Shown one piece after another: positions 35,301 through 43,050 of a stretch of 64,000 bases of DNA. Where the stretch lies: assembly GCA_030433215.1 (NCBI GenBank), contig JAUIMC010000012.1, positions 49,512 to 113,511 of the forward strand. Reading direction: 5' to 3'. The position numbers and the translations under genes are program-made. Source of the stretch: Alphaproteobacteria bacterium. Lineage in GTDB: Bacteria; Pseudomonadota; Alphaproteobacteria; Caulobacterales; Parvularculaceae. Positions within the stretch are counted from its first letter, which is position 1. Each line of letters starts with the position of its first letter. Below the pieces are notes generated by a model. It was not told the DNA's origin. It did not search any database and was given only the letters and a program-made list of their open reading frames with translations.

Positions 35301-35428
35301 GTGCCAGTGACGATGACGACGTCGTCGGACGCCTCGTCCTGTGCTACCGCCGGCGCCGCCGCTGCGAGCAAAGCGCTCGACAGCACCGTGCCTTGTAGCA
35401 ACCGGCTGATGGTGTTGTTGCTTTTCAT
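32366..35428 (-). CDS. Large TonB-dependent outer membrane receptor
   Basis: 1,020 residues from ATG 35428, chosen because GGAGGG sits 6 bases upstream; an ATG eight codons earlier lacks such a site. A signal peptide ends in APAVAQ. The TonB box-like DDVVIVTG comes next, then the plug (TAQLDLRGIGPIRTLVLIDG and GGASAVYGSDAVAGVANFIL). The beta-barrel ends in FMFVGANFRF with the terminal Phe needed for BAM. The loops are long and Asp/Gly-rich. This is the large Caulobacter/sphingomonad class, often used for peptides or glycans; the substrate is unknown. Confidence 0.94.
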   Translation of the reverse strand: MKSNNTISRLLQGTVLSSALLAAAAPAVAQDEASDDVVIVTGTRLMTNPNLSSANPVLSVTDEEVDIRGAVRIEDFINVLPQLAAGQTTEVSNGATGTAQLDLRGIGPIRTLVLIDGKRLPYGDSATSAPNVDLIPTQLIERVDILTGGASAVYGSDAVAGVANFILKRDFEGVELDVLGGINQAGNGNDFLNSIAAAGSQPVADGVWDGESINLALTMGANTADGRGNVTLFTSYESVEAITQDNRSVSACAMGPGSGPGTSGGFACAGSGNFRLFGGTNTMGDNVDAFQLEDGTIVEYAGGPAQTYNFGPLNYFQRPSERFQIYSRGHYEITDNIEAFADFGYVQNNSDAQIAPSATFGGWAINCDNPLIDTSTYGGLNLRSDVFGCTASDIANGVIKGDLLNEMGEFDGDDSPLTASHRNVEGGPRNSNLDNDALRIVTGLRGDLGGWAWETFFQYSKTSDIDISTNDFLIDQAQNALLVEDDGDGGLQCIDADARDNGCVPYNIFQRGPNGESLVTQEALDYIQGVGITTGETQQIVTGGNIQTDLGEYGWKMPWTDAGVGFLAGIEWRKDNLKAQPDQISQRADGGFTGVGGPTVLTSGSVKALELYTEMQVPIVTEREFFEELSFNGQYRFSDYSVAGNDTTNSFKTHAFGLQLNWLPTPDIRFRGQFQRAVRAPNVIELFEGAGTDLPDLDAGENSLGNEIYDPCATAAPTASLAACMNTGVTAMQYGMISDVISGQTQSLTGGRPDLRPEKSDTWTGGVLFTPSSVPGLSVSVDYFSISVDDYISEGISAQTILTECLETGDALFCDQIARGPGGTLRSGIVTDSGFEGRYINIASLKTSGIDFQARYSMDLADVTGGGDLGSISFDYASTYLIAKDFTPFPGGDPIECAGFVGVACKDATVAVNPSYRHRFLTMWRTPANIDLAVTWRFQTSVDNISGSELEPGFDSYSYLDLSANLQVTESVNLRAGVNNLLDNDPPLFTSAGTGTGNGNTFPGTYDIGRFMFVGANFRF

Positions 35429-35923
35429 GTAAGCCCTCCGTTTTGAATTCAATTACAATTCGCCCTGGCCGCCAGTTGGTTTGCACCCCGGCCACAAGGA
35501 CTGAGCCCGTATTGTCATATGACTGCGCCCCCCACGCGCCACGCCAATTAGTAGATTTGGCTATTGGTGTGGATTTTTGCGCCGCCGTATTGGGTTGGAC
35601 GCTATAATCAGTGTCATAAAACGGTCAACGCCAAATGGCGGACCCATCTGCCGACATTCTTAAAGCGTTCCCTTTCTGCAACAGGCGTCTTCGGCCTATT
35701 AGCGCTTTATTAGCTAGTATTAACAATTTCCTAATCAAAAAACGGCCGCTTTTGGCTGAAAATCGTTTTCCTGGTAGGAACCCTGCCATGCCCTTCATGC
35801 TGGAAACGCCGCGCGGACGCCTCTAGATTGGCGGCGCTCTGCGCAGAACGGCCGACTTGAAAACACTCGGCGACCGGGCGTTTCAAGGCGAAAAAGCTAA
35901 GTTTAATGACGTCTTTGGGGAAA
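35429..35923. other. 495-base gap: leader and promoter region of the receptor gene, no gene seen
   Basis: No credible gene. It holds the long leader of the receptor gene (leftward), an inverted repeat at 35539-35572 whose arms are CCACGCCAAT and ATTGGTGTGG with a T-run on the right, and an AT-rich stretch at about 35690-35770. The only open frame, at 35635-35826, has no ribosome site and an unconvincing composition. The right end is the leader of the alpha/beta hydrolase gene. Confidence 0.6.
35601..35628 (-). promoter_or_regulatory. Possible sigma-70 promoter for the TonB receptor gene
   Basis: Read leftwards: TTGACC (35628-35623), a 16-base spacer, then TATAGC (35606-35601). This would give a leader of about 165 bases before the receptor ATG. 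Weak -10 match, so tentative. Confidence 0.35.
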
Positions 35924-36778
35924 ATGGCGACGCCCGAAAACATTCATGTCAAAGCCGGGAAAACCCTGACCCTGCACGGGACCCGGCTGTCCGGCGGCGA
36001 TAACAAACCCGTGATCTGCCTGCACGGCCTGACCCGCAATGCGCGCGACTTTGACGATGTGGCGCCGCTTGCGGCCGCGACCGGACGCGATGTTGTCGCG
36101 TTCTCCATGCGCGGACGGGGCAAATCGGACTACGATCCGGATTATCTCAACTATCACCCGCTCACCTATCGAGACGATGTCCTGGGCACCATGGATACGC
36201 TGGAAATCTCCGAAGCGGTCCTGATCGGGACTTCGCTTGGCGGCATTGTAGCCATGCTCGTCAACGAGGCCGCGCCGGGACGCGTGGCGGGGGCCGTGAT
36301 CAACGATGTGGGCCCGGAACTGGCGCCCGAGGGTCTTGCCCGCATCGCAAGCTATGTCGGCAAAACCGCCGCGCGCTTCGACAGCCTGGACGCGGCCGCC
36401 GCCCAGATCCGCGCCGTCAACGAAGTCGCCTTTCCGGGCGAGACCGACGAGTTCTGGCGGACCTTTGCGCGCCGCACGTTCCGGGAAAACCCGGACGGCT
36501 CCTGGTCCCTCGATTACGATCCGGCTATCGGCAAGGCGCTGGCGGAAGTCGGACCGATGCCGGATCTCTGGGGGCCTTGGGCCAGCCTCAAAGATACGCC
36601 GACGCTCGTCATCCGCGGCGCGCTCAGCGATCTTCTCTCGCCGGAAATCGTCGGGAAAATGCGCGCGGCTCACCCTGGCTTCGACTATGCGGAGGTTCCC
36701 GATGTCGGCCACGCGCCGATGCTGACGGAGCCGGCGGCATGGGACGCGATCAAAGCGTTTCTTTCAAAATTAGATTAG
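35924..36778 (+). CDS. Alpha/beta-fold hydrolase
   Basis: 284 residues from ATG 35924, with GGGGAAA just upstream; an ATG at 35906 is less well placed. The nucleophile serine is in the elbow LIGTSLGGIVAML, the oxyanion region in VICLHGLTRNARDFDD, a likely acid in GALSDLLS and the histidine in VGHAPMLTEP. The substrate is unknown: esterase, lactonase or C-C hydrolase are all possible. No partner genes are beside it. Confidence 0.88.
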   Translation: MATPENIHVKAGKTLTLHGTRLSGGDNKPVICLHGLTRNARDFDDVAPLAAATGRDVVAFSMRGRGKSDYDPDYLNYHPLTYRDDVLGTMDTLEISEAVLIGTSLGGIVAMLVNEAAPGRVAGAVINDVGPELAPEGLARIASYVGKTAARFDSLDAAAAQIRAVNEVAFPGETDEFWRTFARRTFRENPDGSWSLDYDPAIGKALAEVGPMPDLWGPWASLKDTPTLVIRGALSDLLSPEIVGKMRAAHPGFDYAEVPDVGHAPMLTEPAAWDAIKAFLSKLD

Positions 36779-36843
36779 GCTCAACGCGGACGATTACTGT
36801 CTATGAAAGCCGCATTGGGTTTTCGCGGCGTTGATTCCTGATG

Positions 36844-37509
36844 TCAGGCTTCTCCCTCTGTGACGATCATGTCCATGGGAATGTCATGGGGCTGGGGACA
36901 AATTGTCGGCATTTTCGCACAGGCGTAACCGACGCCGATGACGAGCGGCTTCACTGACAGATCAGCGAGCGTGCGGTCGAAATAGCCGCCGCCATAACCC
37001 AGCCGATAGTTTGCGCTGTCAAAACCGACCACCGGAGAGATGACAATATCGGGAATGACGATGTCGGCGGTTTCGGTCGGAACCGGAATATTCCAGACGC
37101 CGCGCTCAAGCGGATCGCCTTGCGTCCATGCACGAAAGATCATCGGCGCCGCGCGTTTAATGCAAACCGGCAGCGCCGTTCGCGCGCCCCGCGCCGCGAC
37201 TTTCCCCATCAAAGGCCGCAAATCGGTCTCGCCCCGAAACGGCCAGTATGCACTAACCGTCAGGCCACGGACATCCCCCATGGCGCGCTCCAGATTCCTC
37301 GCCACGGCCCGGCCCATTTTCAGCCGTTCTTCAACAGGAATCGAAAGTCTTTCGGAAATCAGCCTTTCCCGTTCCTGCTTGCGCCATCGGTAAACAGCTT
37401 CAGGATCATTTGCGAGGCCGGCATAAACAGGATCGGCGGCGCGCAGCGAGCATGGCGACGAGGCCGGCTCGCTGTCCTGATTGTTATCCTGATCGTCCGC
37501 CGGGCTCAT
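36844..37509 (-). CDS. 5-formyltetrahydrofolate cyclo-ligase
   Basis: Converts 5-formyl-THF to 5,10-methenyl-THF with ATP. 221 residues. The substrate motif is LGYGGGYFDRTL; the basic N-terminal helix has RKQERERLISERLS. The first 38 residues are a polar extension not found in compact homologues. The neighbours give no obvious operon. A 6S RNA gene, often near this gene in other bacteria, does not fit in the 101 bases upstream. Confidence 0.9.
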   Translation of the reverse strand: MSPADDQDNNQDSEPASSPCSLRAADPVYAGLANDPEAVYRWRKQERERLISERLSIPVEERLKMGRAVARNLERAMGDVRGLTVSAYWPFRGETDLRPLMGKVAARGARTALPVCIKRAAPMIFRAWTQGDPLERGVWNIPVPTETADIVIPDIVISPVVGFDSANYRLGYGGGYFDRTLADLSVKPLVIGVGYACAKMPTICPQPHDIPMDMIVTEGEA

Positions 37510-37602
37510 CGCATCACCACCGCTTCAATGGATCGCGCATCCCAATGAACGCCGCCCGATGACGCGGGCAGTTATAACCCGCCATTAAGGCATGATAAAA
37601 CA

Positions 37603-37619
37603 GGGCGGACTTACCGCCC
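37603..37619 (-). terminator. Short hairpin at the end of cysH
   Basis: GGGCGG and CCGCCC flank a five-base loop that contains the cysH stop codon; TGTTTTA follows in the leftward direction. It is a compact, probably partial terminator for the sulfur operon. Confidence 0.5.
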
Positions 37620-38357
37620 GTGAATGCCGCATTCGGTTTTCGCCGCGCCGCGCCAGCGGCCCGCGCGAACATCGTCGCCCGCCGCCGGATGGGTGCAGGG
37701 CCAGCAGCCGATCGAGGGGTAGCCCTGCGCCACCAGCGGGTGGGCGGGAAGGTCGTGCGCCTCGACATAGGCGTCGATATCCGCTTTTGACCAGCGCGCC
37801 AGCGGATTGACCTTGATATGGGTCGGCGAAGCCTCGAAAGCCGGCAGGTTCAACCGCCCGCCGCCGTGAAACTGTTTGCGGCCGGTGATCCAGGCGCCGA
37901 ATTCATCGAGGGCGCCGGTCAGCGGCTCGACCTTGCGCAGGGTGCAGCAGGCGTCGGCGTCGTGTTTCCAGAGATCGCCGGAAGGATCGCGGAAAGTGAG
38001 CGCTTCCTTCGACGGGCGGATATCGCGCACATCCGTGAGACCCAGCCGGTTCGCAAGCTTTTTGCGATAACTCAGGGTCTGCGCGAAATGCTTTTCGGTT
38101 TCGAGAAAGATCACGGGCAGCGATTTGTCGACCTCGGAAACGAGATGCAAAAGCACGGCCGATTCCGCGCCGAAGGATGAGACGAGCGCAATCCTGTCGG
38201 GAAACTCGTCCTTGATCGCGGCGCGCAGGATCTCGAGCGCATCGTCGCCGGCATGTTTCGCGGCGAGCCCGCGCGCCAGCGCTTCGCGCTCGTCATTAGC
38301 GTGCGCGCCCGACAAAACGTCGGCCGTCGTTTGCACTGTAGCTGCAGAAGCGCTCAT
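37611..38357 (-). CDS. cysH: Adenylyl-sulfate (APS) reductase, 4Fe-4S type
   Basis: Reduces activated sulfate to sulfite. 248 residues from ATG 38357, with an AAGGAGG ribosome site. The paired cysteines in ACCTLRKVEPL and the CxxC in GCWPCTHPA are the 4Fe-4S ligands that separate APS reductases from PAPS reductases. ALVSSFGAESAVLLHLV is the nucleotide loop. The longer open frame upstream overlaps the DUF934 gene and is not used. Last gene of the sulfur operon. Confidence 0.93.
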   Translation of the reverse strand: MSASAATVQTTADVLSGAHANDEREALARGLAAKHAGDDALEILRAAIKDEFPDRIALVSSFGAESAVLLHLVSEVDKSLPVIFLETEKHFAQTLSYRKKLANRLGLTDVRDIRPSKEALTFRDPSGDLWKHDADACCTLRKVEPLTGALDEFGAWITGRKQFHGGGRLNLPAFEASPTHIKVNPLARWSKADIDAYVEAHDLPAHPLVAQGYPSIGCWPCTHPAAGDDVRAGRWRGAAKTECGIHGR

Positions 38358-38367
38358 CAAAGCCTCC

Positions 38368-38832
38368 TTAAGCGGCCGCGGCCCGGCCGAGACGCTTGCG
38401 CCAGACCGGCGCGATGCCGTCCGCCGCCGGCTGATAGGCGAACGAAAATTCCTCAAGGGCGGCGCTGGCGTCGTCGGCGTCCGGTCCTGAAAATTCGAAT
38501 CCGTTGAAGCCGCAGCGCGCCATGAAGAAAATCTGGTCGCGCAACACGTCGCCGCGAGCACGGATTTCGCCCGTATAACCGTAACGCTCGCGCAACAGCC
38601 GCGCCTGGGAATAGGCGCGCCCGTCCTTGAAGGCCGGGAAGTCGAGAATGATGACGCTGAAGCCGTGAAGGTCGCATTTGATGTCGGCGAGCGACGTGTC
38701 GTTCGAGATGGTGAGCGCCGTCGCTTCCGCATGTTCCTGCGGATTGTCTCGCCACGCGTCGAGGGAAACCTCGGCAAGCGGCTCCTCAAAGGCCGGAAAA
38801 AGACGGCCGCGGGACAGTTTAAGCAGCTTCAT
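38368..38832 (-). CDS. DUF934 family sulfur operon protein
   Basis: 154 residues from ATG 38832, with AAGGAGG upstream. It matches the DUF934 oxidoreductase-like family, whose genes lie between sulfite reductase and cysH across alphaproteobacteria; IILDFPAFKDGRAYSQARLL and RGDVLRDQIFFMARCGFNGF are typical. The biochemical role is unproven. The start overlaps the end of the sulfite reductase gene by 14 bases and the stop lies 10 bases before cysH. Confidence 0.9.
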   Translation of the reverse strand: MKLLKLSRGRLFPAFEEPLAEVSLDAWRDNPQEHAEATALTISNDTSLADIKCDLHGFSVIILDFPAFKDGRAYSQARLLRERYGYTGEIRARGDVLRDQIFFMARCGFNGFEFSGPDADDASAALEEFSFAYQPAADGIAPVWRKRLGRAAAA

Positions 38833-40474
38833 ACAAAGCCTCCTTGAAAGGGTCGGCGCCGAGGCGGCGATAGGTGTCGAGAAAACGTTCATTATCCTGA
38901 CGATGCTGGCGGTAGACGCCCACGAGCTTTTCAACGGCGTCGACCACCTGGTCCGAGGAAAGGCCGCGCCCGGCGATTTCGCCCAGCGACGCGTCTTCCG
39001 CGCCGGAGCCGCCGAGCGTCACCTGGTAGAACTCCTCGCCTTTCTTATCGACGCCGAGAATGCCGATATGACCGACATGGTGGTGCCCGCAGGCGTTGAT
39101 GCAGCCGGAAATCTTGATCTTGATTTCACCGAGCTCTTCCTGCTGGCCGAGATCGGCGAAGCGTTCGGAAATGCGCTGGGCGATGGGGATCGAGCGCGCA
39201 TTGGCGAGCGAACAATAATCGAGCCCCGGGCAGGCGATGATGTCGCTGACCATGCCGATATTAGCGGTGGCGAGATCGGCCTCTTTCAGCGCCTTATAGA
39301 CCGCATAAAGATCGTCTTTCTTGACATGCGGCAGGACGAGGTTCTGTTCGTGGGTGGCGCGGATTTCATCGAGGGAATATTTTTCCGCAATGTCCGCGAC
39401 CGCCTCCATCTGCACGTCGGAAATATCGCCCGGAATGCCGCCGATGGGCTTCAGGGAGATATTGGCGATGGCGTAGCCCGGAATCTTATGCGCGACGGTG
39501 TTGGCGCGCACCCAGCGGGCGAAGTCCTTGTCGGCTGCTTTTTTCTCTTCCAGCGCGGCGCTTTCCGCCGAAAGCGTTTCAAAGGCCGGCGGCGCGAAAT
39601 AGTCGTTGATGCGCGCAATCTCCTCGCGCGGCAGGTCGATGCCGTTATCTTTGATCTGCGCCCATTCAGCTTCCACCGCCTCGGCGAATTTGTCGGCGCC
39701 TTCGGAATTGACGAGGATCTTGATGCGCGCCTTGTACATATTGTCCCGGCGGCCCTCGAGATTGTAAACGCGCAGGATCGCCTCGAGATAAGACAGCAAA
39801 TATTCCTTCGGCAGGAATTTGCGGATCGTGTGGCCCACATAGGGCGTGCGGCCGAGACCGCCGCCGACGATCACTTCAAAGCCCGTTTCGCCTTCATCGT
39901 TCTTGTAAAGAATGAGGCCGATATCGTGCACCTTCACCGCCGCGCGGTCATGGGGCGCCGCGGTCACGGCGATCTTGAACTTGCGCGGCAGGAAGGAAAA
40001 TTCCGGGTGGAAGGTCGACCATTGCCGGATCATTTCGCAATAGGGGCGCGGGTCCTCGATCTCTTCGGCCGTGGCGCCGGCATATTGGTCGGAGGTGACG
40101 TTGCGGATGCAATTGCCCGACGTCTGGATCGCATGCATCTCGACATCCGCAAGCTCATCGAGAAGATCGGGCACATCCACGAGCGCTGGCCAGTTATACT
40201 GAATGTTCTGGCGGGTCGTGAAATGACCGTAACCGCGATCATATTTGCGCGCGACTTCGCCGAGCCGGCGCATCTGTTTCGACGACATCGCGCCATAGGG
40301 AACGGCGACGCGCAGCATGTAGGCGTGAAGTTGCAGATAAAGACCGTTCATCAGCCGCAGCGGCTTGAACTGGTCTTCGGTCAGATCACCGGAAAGCCGG
40401 CGCGCGACCTGGCCGCGAAACTGCGCGACCCGTTCCGCCACCATCGTGGCGTCGAATTCATCGTAACGATACAT
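38819..40474 (-). CDS. cysI: Ferredoxin-type nitrite/sulfite reductase hemoprotein
   Basis: Siroheme and 4Fe-4S enzyme that reduces sulfite to sulfide. 551 residues. The cluster/siroheme cysteines lie in IIACPGLDYCSLANARSI and in KISGCINACGHHHVGHIGI. The NQLRF-like early half begins RYDEFDATMVAERVAQFRGQ. No flavoprotein subunit gene (cysJ) is adjacent, so electrons may come from ferredoxin. Context, with siroheme synthase and APS reductase, decides for sulfite over nitrite. The start codon touches the stop of the GST gene (TGATG). Confidence 0.93.
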   Translation of the reverse strand: MYRYDEFDATMVAERVAQFRGQVARRLSGDLTEDQFKPLRLMNGLYLQLHAYMLRVAVPYGAMSSKQMRRLGEVARKYDRGYGHFTTRQNIQYNWPALVDVPDLLDELADVEMHAIQTSGNCIRNVTSDQYAGATAEEIEDPRPYCEMIRQWSTFHPEFSFLPRKFKIAVTAAPHDRAAVKVHDIGLILYKNDEGETGFEVIVGGGLGRTPYVGHTIRKFLPKEYLLSYLEAILRVYNLEGRRDNMYKARIKILVNSEGADKFAEAVEAEWAQIKDNGIDLPREEIARINDYFAPPAFETLSAESAALEEKKAADKDFARWVRANTVAHKIPGYAIANISLKPIGGIPGDISDVQMEAVADIAEKYSLDEIRATHEQNLVLPHVKKDDLYAVYKALKEADLATANIGMVSDIIACPGLDYCSLANARSIPIAQRISERFADLGQQEELGEIKIKISGCINACGHHHVGHIGILGVDKKGEEFYQVTLGGSGAEDASLGEIAGRGLSSDQVVDAVEKLVGVYRQHRQDNERFLDTYRRLGADPFKEALYEAA

Positions 40475-41100
40475 CAGGCTGCCCTTTCGGGGGTTTGGGC
40501 GGGTTGAAGGCCGAGATCGCGCTCAACGCGCGCGATCCACCGGCGGATGGCGGGATAGGGCTCGAGATCGAAACCGCCTTCATGAGCAAGGCGCGTATAG
40601 GCGACGAGGGAAATGTCGGCGAGCGTCAGTTTTTCGCCCACGAGATAGGCGCCGTCTTTCAGCGCGTTCTCCATCAGCGTCAGCGCGGCGGCGCCTTTTT
40701 CCATCAGCTTCGGATCGATCTCGGCGTCGGATTTTTTAAGGTAATGCTTGTGAAAGCGGCGCACGGCGATGGCGGTCTCGTGGGAATATTGCTCCCAGAA
40801 AAGCCATTCGAAGACCTTGCCTTGCGCGTAAGGCTCTTGCGGCAACAGCCCGCCGCTATGCACTTTGTTGAGATAAAGAATGATCGCGTTGGACTGCGCC
40901 AGAACGGCGCCGTCGGCGAGCACGACCGTCGGGACCTGCCCTGCCGGGTTCATCGCCAGAAATTCAGGCGTGCGCGTTTCGGCTTCAAGCACGCTGGTTT
41001 CGATCCAGTCATACTGAAGGCCGAGCAAATCAGCGGTCCATTTGACCTTGAGGCAATTGCCGCTGATCGCGTCGCCGTAAATGTTCAGCCTGGCGCTCAA
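40474..41100 (-). CDS. Glutathione S-transferase family protein inside the sulfur operon
   Basis: 208 residues with a thioredoxin-like N-terminal domain (YGDAISGNCLKVKW, MNPAGQVPTVVL, QSNAIILYL) and an all-helical C-terminal domain. The start is TTG at 41100, backed by GGAGG 7 bases upstream within the end of the DUF2849 gene; no ATG is in reach. It sits two bases after DUF2849 and shares its stop with the cysI start. A GST is not part of the standard cysG-DUF2849-cysI-DUF934-cysH set. Its substrate is unknown. Confidence 0.88.
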   Translation of the reverse strand: MSARLNIYGDAISGNCLKVKWTADLLGLQYDWIETSVLEAETRTPEFLAMNPAGQVPTVVLADGAVLAQSNAIILYLNKVHSGGLLPQEPYAQGKVFEWLFWEQYSHETAIAVRRFHKHYLKKSDAEIDPKLMEKGAAALTLMENALKDGAYLVGEKLTLADISLVAYTRLAHEGGFDLEPYPAIRRWIARVERDLGLQPAQTPERAA

Positions 41101-41102
41101 GT

Positions 41103-41384
41103 TTAGGCCTCCGCCTGATAGCCGAGGTCAAGCCGCACGGTGGGCCCGTCCTTGCGGATGGTTTCGCGCAAGGTTTCGCGGCCCGCGGGCGCGCCTGCGT
41201 CGCTCACTTCGATGAGATAGGCGCCGGCGATTTCGCCCGCGCGCGCTTCGGCGCCGGCGAGCGCGGCCTTCGCGTCCTCGTCTTCAAAACGCGCGGCCTT
41301 GGCGAGATCGGAGGTCCAGCCGTCATCGGCCCCGAGATAGACGACGACGCCGTCCTCAAGGCGGTTTGCGGTAATGGCCTTCAT
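41103..41384 (-). CDS. DUF2849 family small protein
   Basis: 93 residues, acidic, of the DUF2849 family that is typically encoded between siroheme synthase and sulfite reductase in alphaproteobacteria (RLEDGVVVYLGADDGWT at the start). No enzyme motif. The ATG overlaps the cysG stop by four bases. Its constant linkage suggests a helper in sulfite reduction, which is inference. Confidence 0.88.
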   Translation of the reverse strand: MKAITANRLEDGVVVYLGADDGWTSDLAKAARFEDEDAKAALAGAEARAGEIAGAYLIEVSDAGAPAGRETLRETIRKDGPTVRLDLGYQAEA

Positions 41385-42787
41385 GCGACGAGCCTTTCTT
41401 TTGCAGCGAGATCAGCGAGAGTTTCGCCGTCAGCAAACGCGGCGACTTCGCCGATGACGAGCACGGCCGGACCTTTGATCCCGCCGGCGTCAATCAGCGA
41501 TGCGAGATCGCCCAGCGCGCCCTTGACGATTTTCTGATTGTCACGCGTGCCGTTTTCGACGACCGCGACGGGGGTTTCGGCCCCGCGCCCATTTTCAATG
41601 AGCTTGCCGGCGATGGTCTCAGCTTTGGTGACGCCCATATAGACGACCAGCGTGTTTTTGAGCGCGGCGAGCGCCGCCCAGTCGAGGGCGGGATCGGCCT
41701 CGCCCTTGGCGTGACCGGTCACGAAAGTGACGGCCTGGGCGCAATCGCGATGGGTGAGCGCCATATTGGCGGCGGCGGCGCAGCCGGTCGCGGCGGTGAC
41801 GCCGGGCGTGACGAAAGCGGGAATGCCCGCCTTGCGCAGCGCGTCGAGTTCCTCGCCGCCGCGTCCGAACACGAACGGATCGCCGCCCTTGAGACGCACG
41901 ACCATCTTGCCTTGGCGCGCCAGCGCAATCAGGCGCGCTTCGATTTCTTCCTGCGGAACCGAATGATTGGACTTCGCCTTGCCCACATAAAGCCGTTCGG
42001 CGTCGCGGCGGGCCAGCGAGAGAATTTCGTCGCTGACGAGCCGGTCATGAAGAATAACGTCGGCGCGCTGTAAAAGACGCAGCGCCTTGATGGTCAGGAG
42101 ATCGGGATCGCCCGGCCCGGCCCCGACAATATGCACGGCCCCGGTTTTTTCTTCATCCGCCTGCGGACGATTGATCAGCGCCAGCATCGCCTCATGGGCG
42201 CCGCGCGCGTCGCCGGCCAGAACCTGCGCGGCGATGGGGCCGTCGAAAAACGTCTCCCAGAACAGGCGGCGGTCCTGCGGCGCGATGGTCGCCTTCACCG
42301 TCTCGCGATAGCGGTCGGCGAAATCGGCGAGGCTGCCGAGCTGCGGCGGCAGGAGCGCCTCGATATCGGCGCGCAGTTTCTTGCCCAGCACCGGCGCGGC
42401 GCCGCCGGTGGAGATCGAGACCGTCACCCGGCCCCGGTCGATGATCGACGGCGTGGTGAAATCGCAAAGCGCCGGCTGGTCGACCACATTGAGAAGGACG
42501 CCGGCCATGCGCGCAACCTCGGCCCAGCGGCGGGCCTCCGCCTCCTCCGTGTCCGCGATAAAGAGCAGCGCCGCAGCCTCCACATCGGCCACGACGGGCT
42601 CGCGCGCCACAAGCTGCACCTTGCCTTTCAGCTCAGCTATCACATCGGCGGAAAACTCCGGGGCGATGAGGCTGAGCGCGGCGTCAGCCGCCAGCATCAG
42701 CCGCGCTTTCGCCAGCGCCTCGGCCCCGCCGCCGATAATCACTACGGGGCGGCCCTTGAGATCGATATGAGCGGGAAAGGCTTTCAT
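41381..42787 (-). CDS. cysG: Multifunctional siroheme synthase
   Basis: 468 residues, two fused modules. Residues 1-215 are the precorrin-2 dehydrogenase/sirohydrochlorin ferrochelatase part (PVVIIGGGAEALAKARLML). Residues from about 220 form the uroporphyrinogen III methyltransferase (VHIVGAGPGDPDLLTIKAL, VVRLKGGDPFVFGRGGEE). It makes siroheme for the sulfite reductase downstream. First gene of the leftward sulfur operon; a GC hairpin (42817-42836) lies in its leader. Confidence 0.95.
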   Translation of the reverse strand: MKAFPAHIDLKGRPVVIIGGGAEALAKARLMLAADAALSLIAPEFSADVIAELKGKVQLVAREPVVADVEAAALLFIADTEEAEARRWAEVARMAGVLLNVVDQPALCDFTTPSIIDRGRVTVSISTGGAAPVLGKKLRADIEALLPPQLGSLADFADRYRETVKATIAPQDRRLFWETFFDGPIAAQVLAGDARGAHEAMLALINRPQADEEKTGAVHIVGAGPGDPDLLTIKALRLLQRADVILHDRLVSDEILSLARRDAERLYVGKAKSNHSVPQEEIEARLIALARQGKMVVRLKGGDPFVFGRGGEELDALRKAGIPAFVTPGVTAATGCAAAANMALTHRDCAQAVTFVTGHAKGEADPALDWAALAALKNTLVVYMGVTKAETIAGKLIENGRGAETPVAVVENGTRDNQKIVKGALGDLASLIDAGGIKGPAVLVIGEVAAFADGETLADLAAKERLVA

Positions 42788-43050
42788 ATAGATTATCTAA
42801 TGCACATCCTGAATAGCCGCCCTCTCTTGGCGGCGTCAGCGGGAACCTAGGCGCGCGGATTTCGGGCCTCAATCGATTAATTCTGCCAAACCTGATAGGT
42901 TTTCTGAGAAAATCGCGGATTTACTGGGCCATTCGTAAATAAGCTGGACTGATCCACCTCATCACGAAGGGGTGACGGCGGGAATAGCCCTTGCTTTATT
43001 AGCAATACTATAGGAAAAACACCTCGTCTTTCCGAGGGAGGGTCCCTGAA

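Noticed and set aside
35635..35826. 63-codon open frame in the receptor leader region
   Set aside because: No ribosome site, no family resemblance, and it spans a likely regulatory region.
37510..37610. 6S RNA beside the 5-formyl-THF cyclo-ligase gene
   Set aside because: The 101-base gap is too short and shows no long imperfect hairpin of the 6S type.
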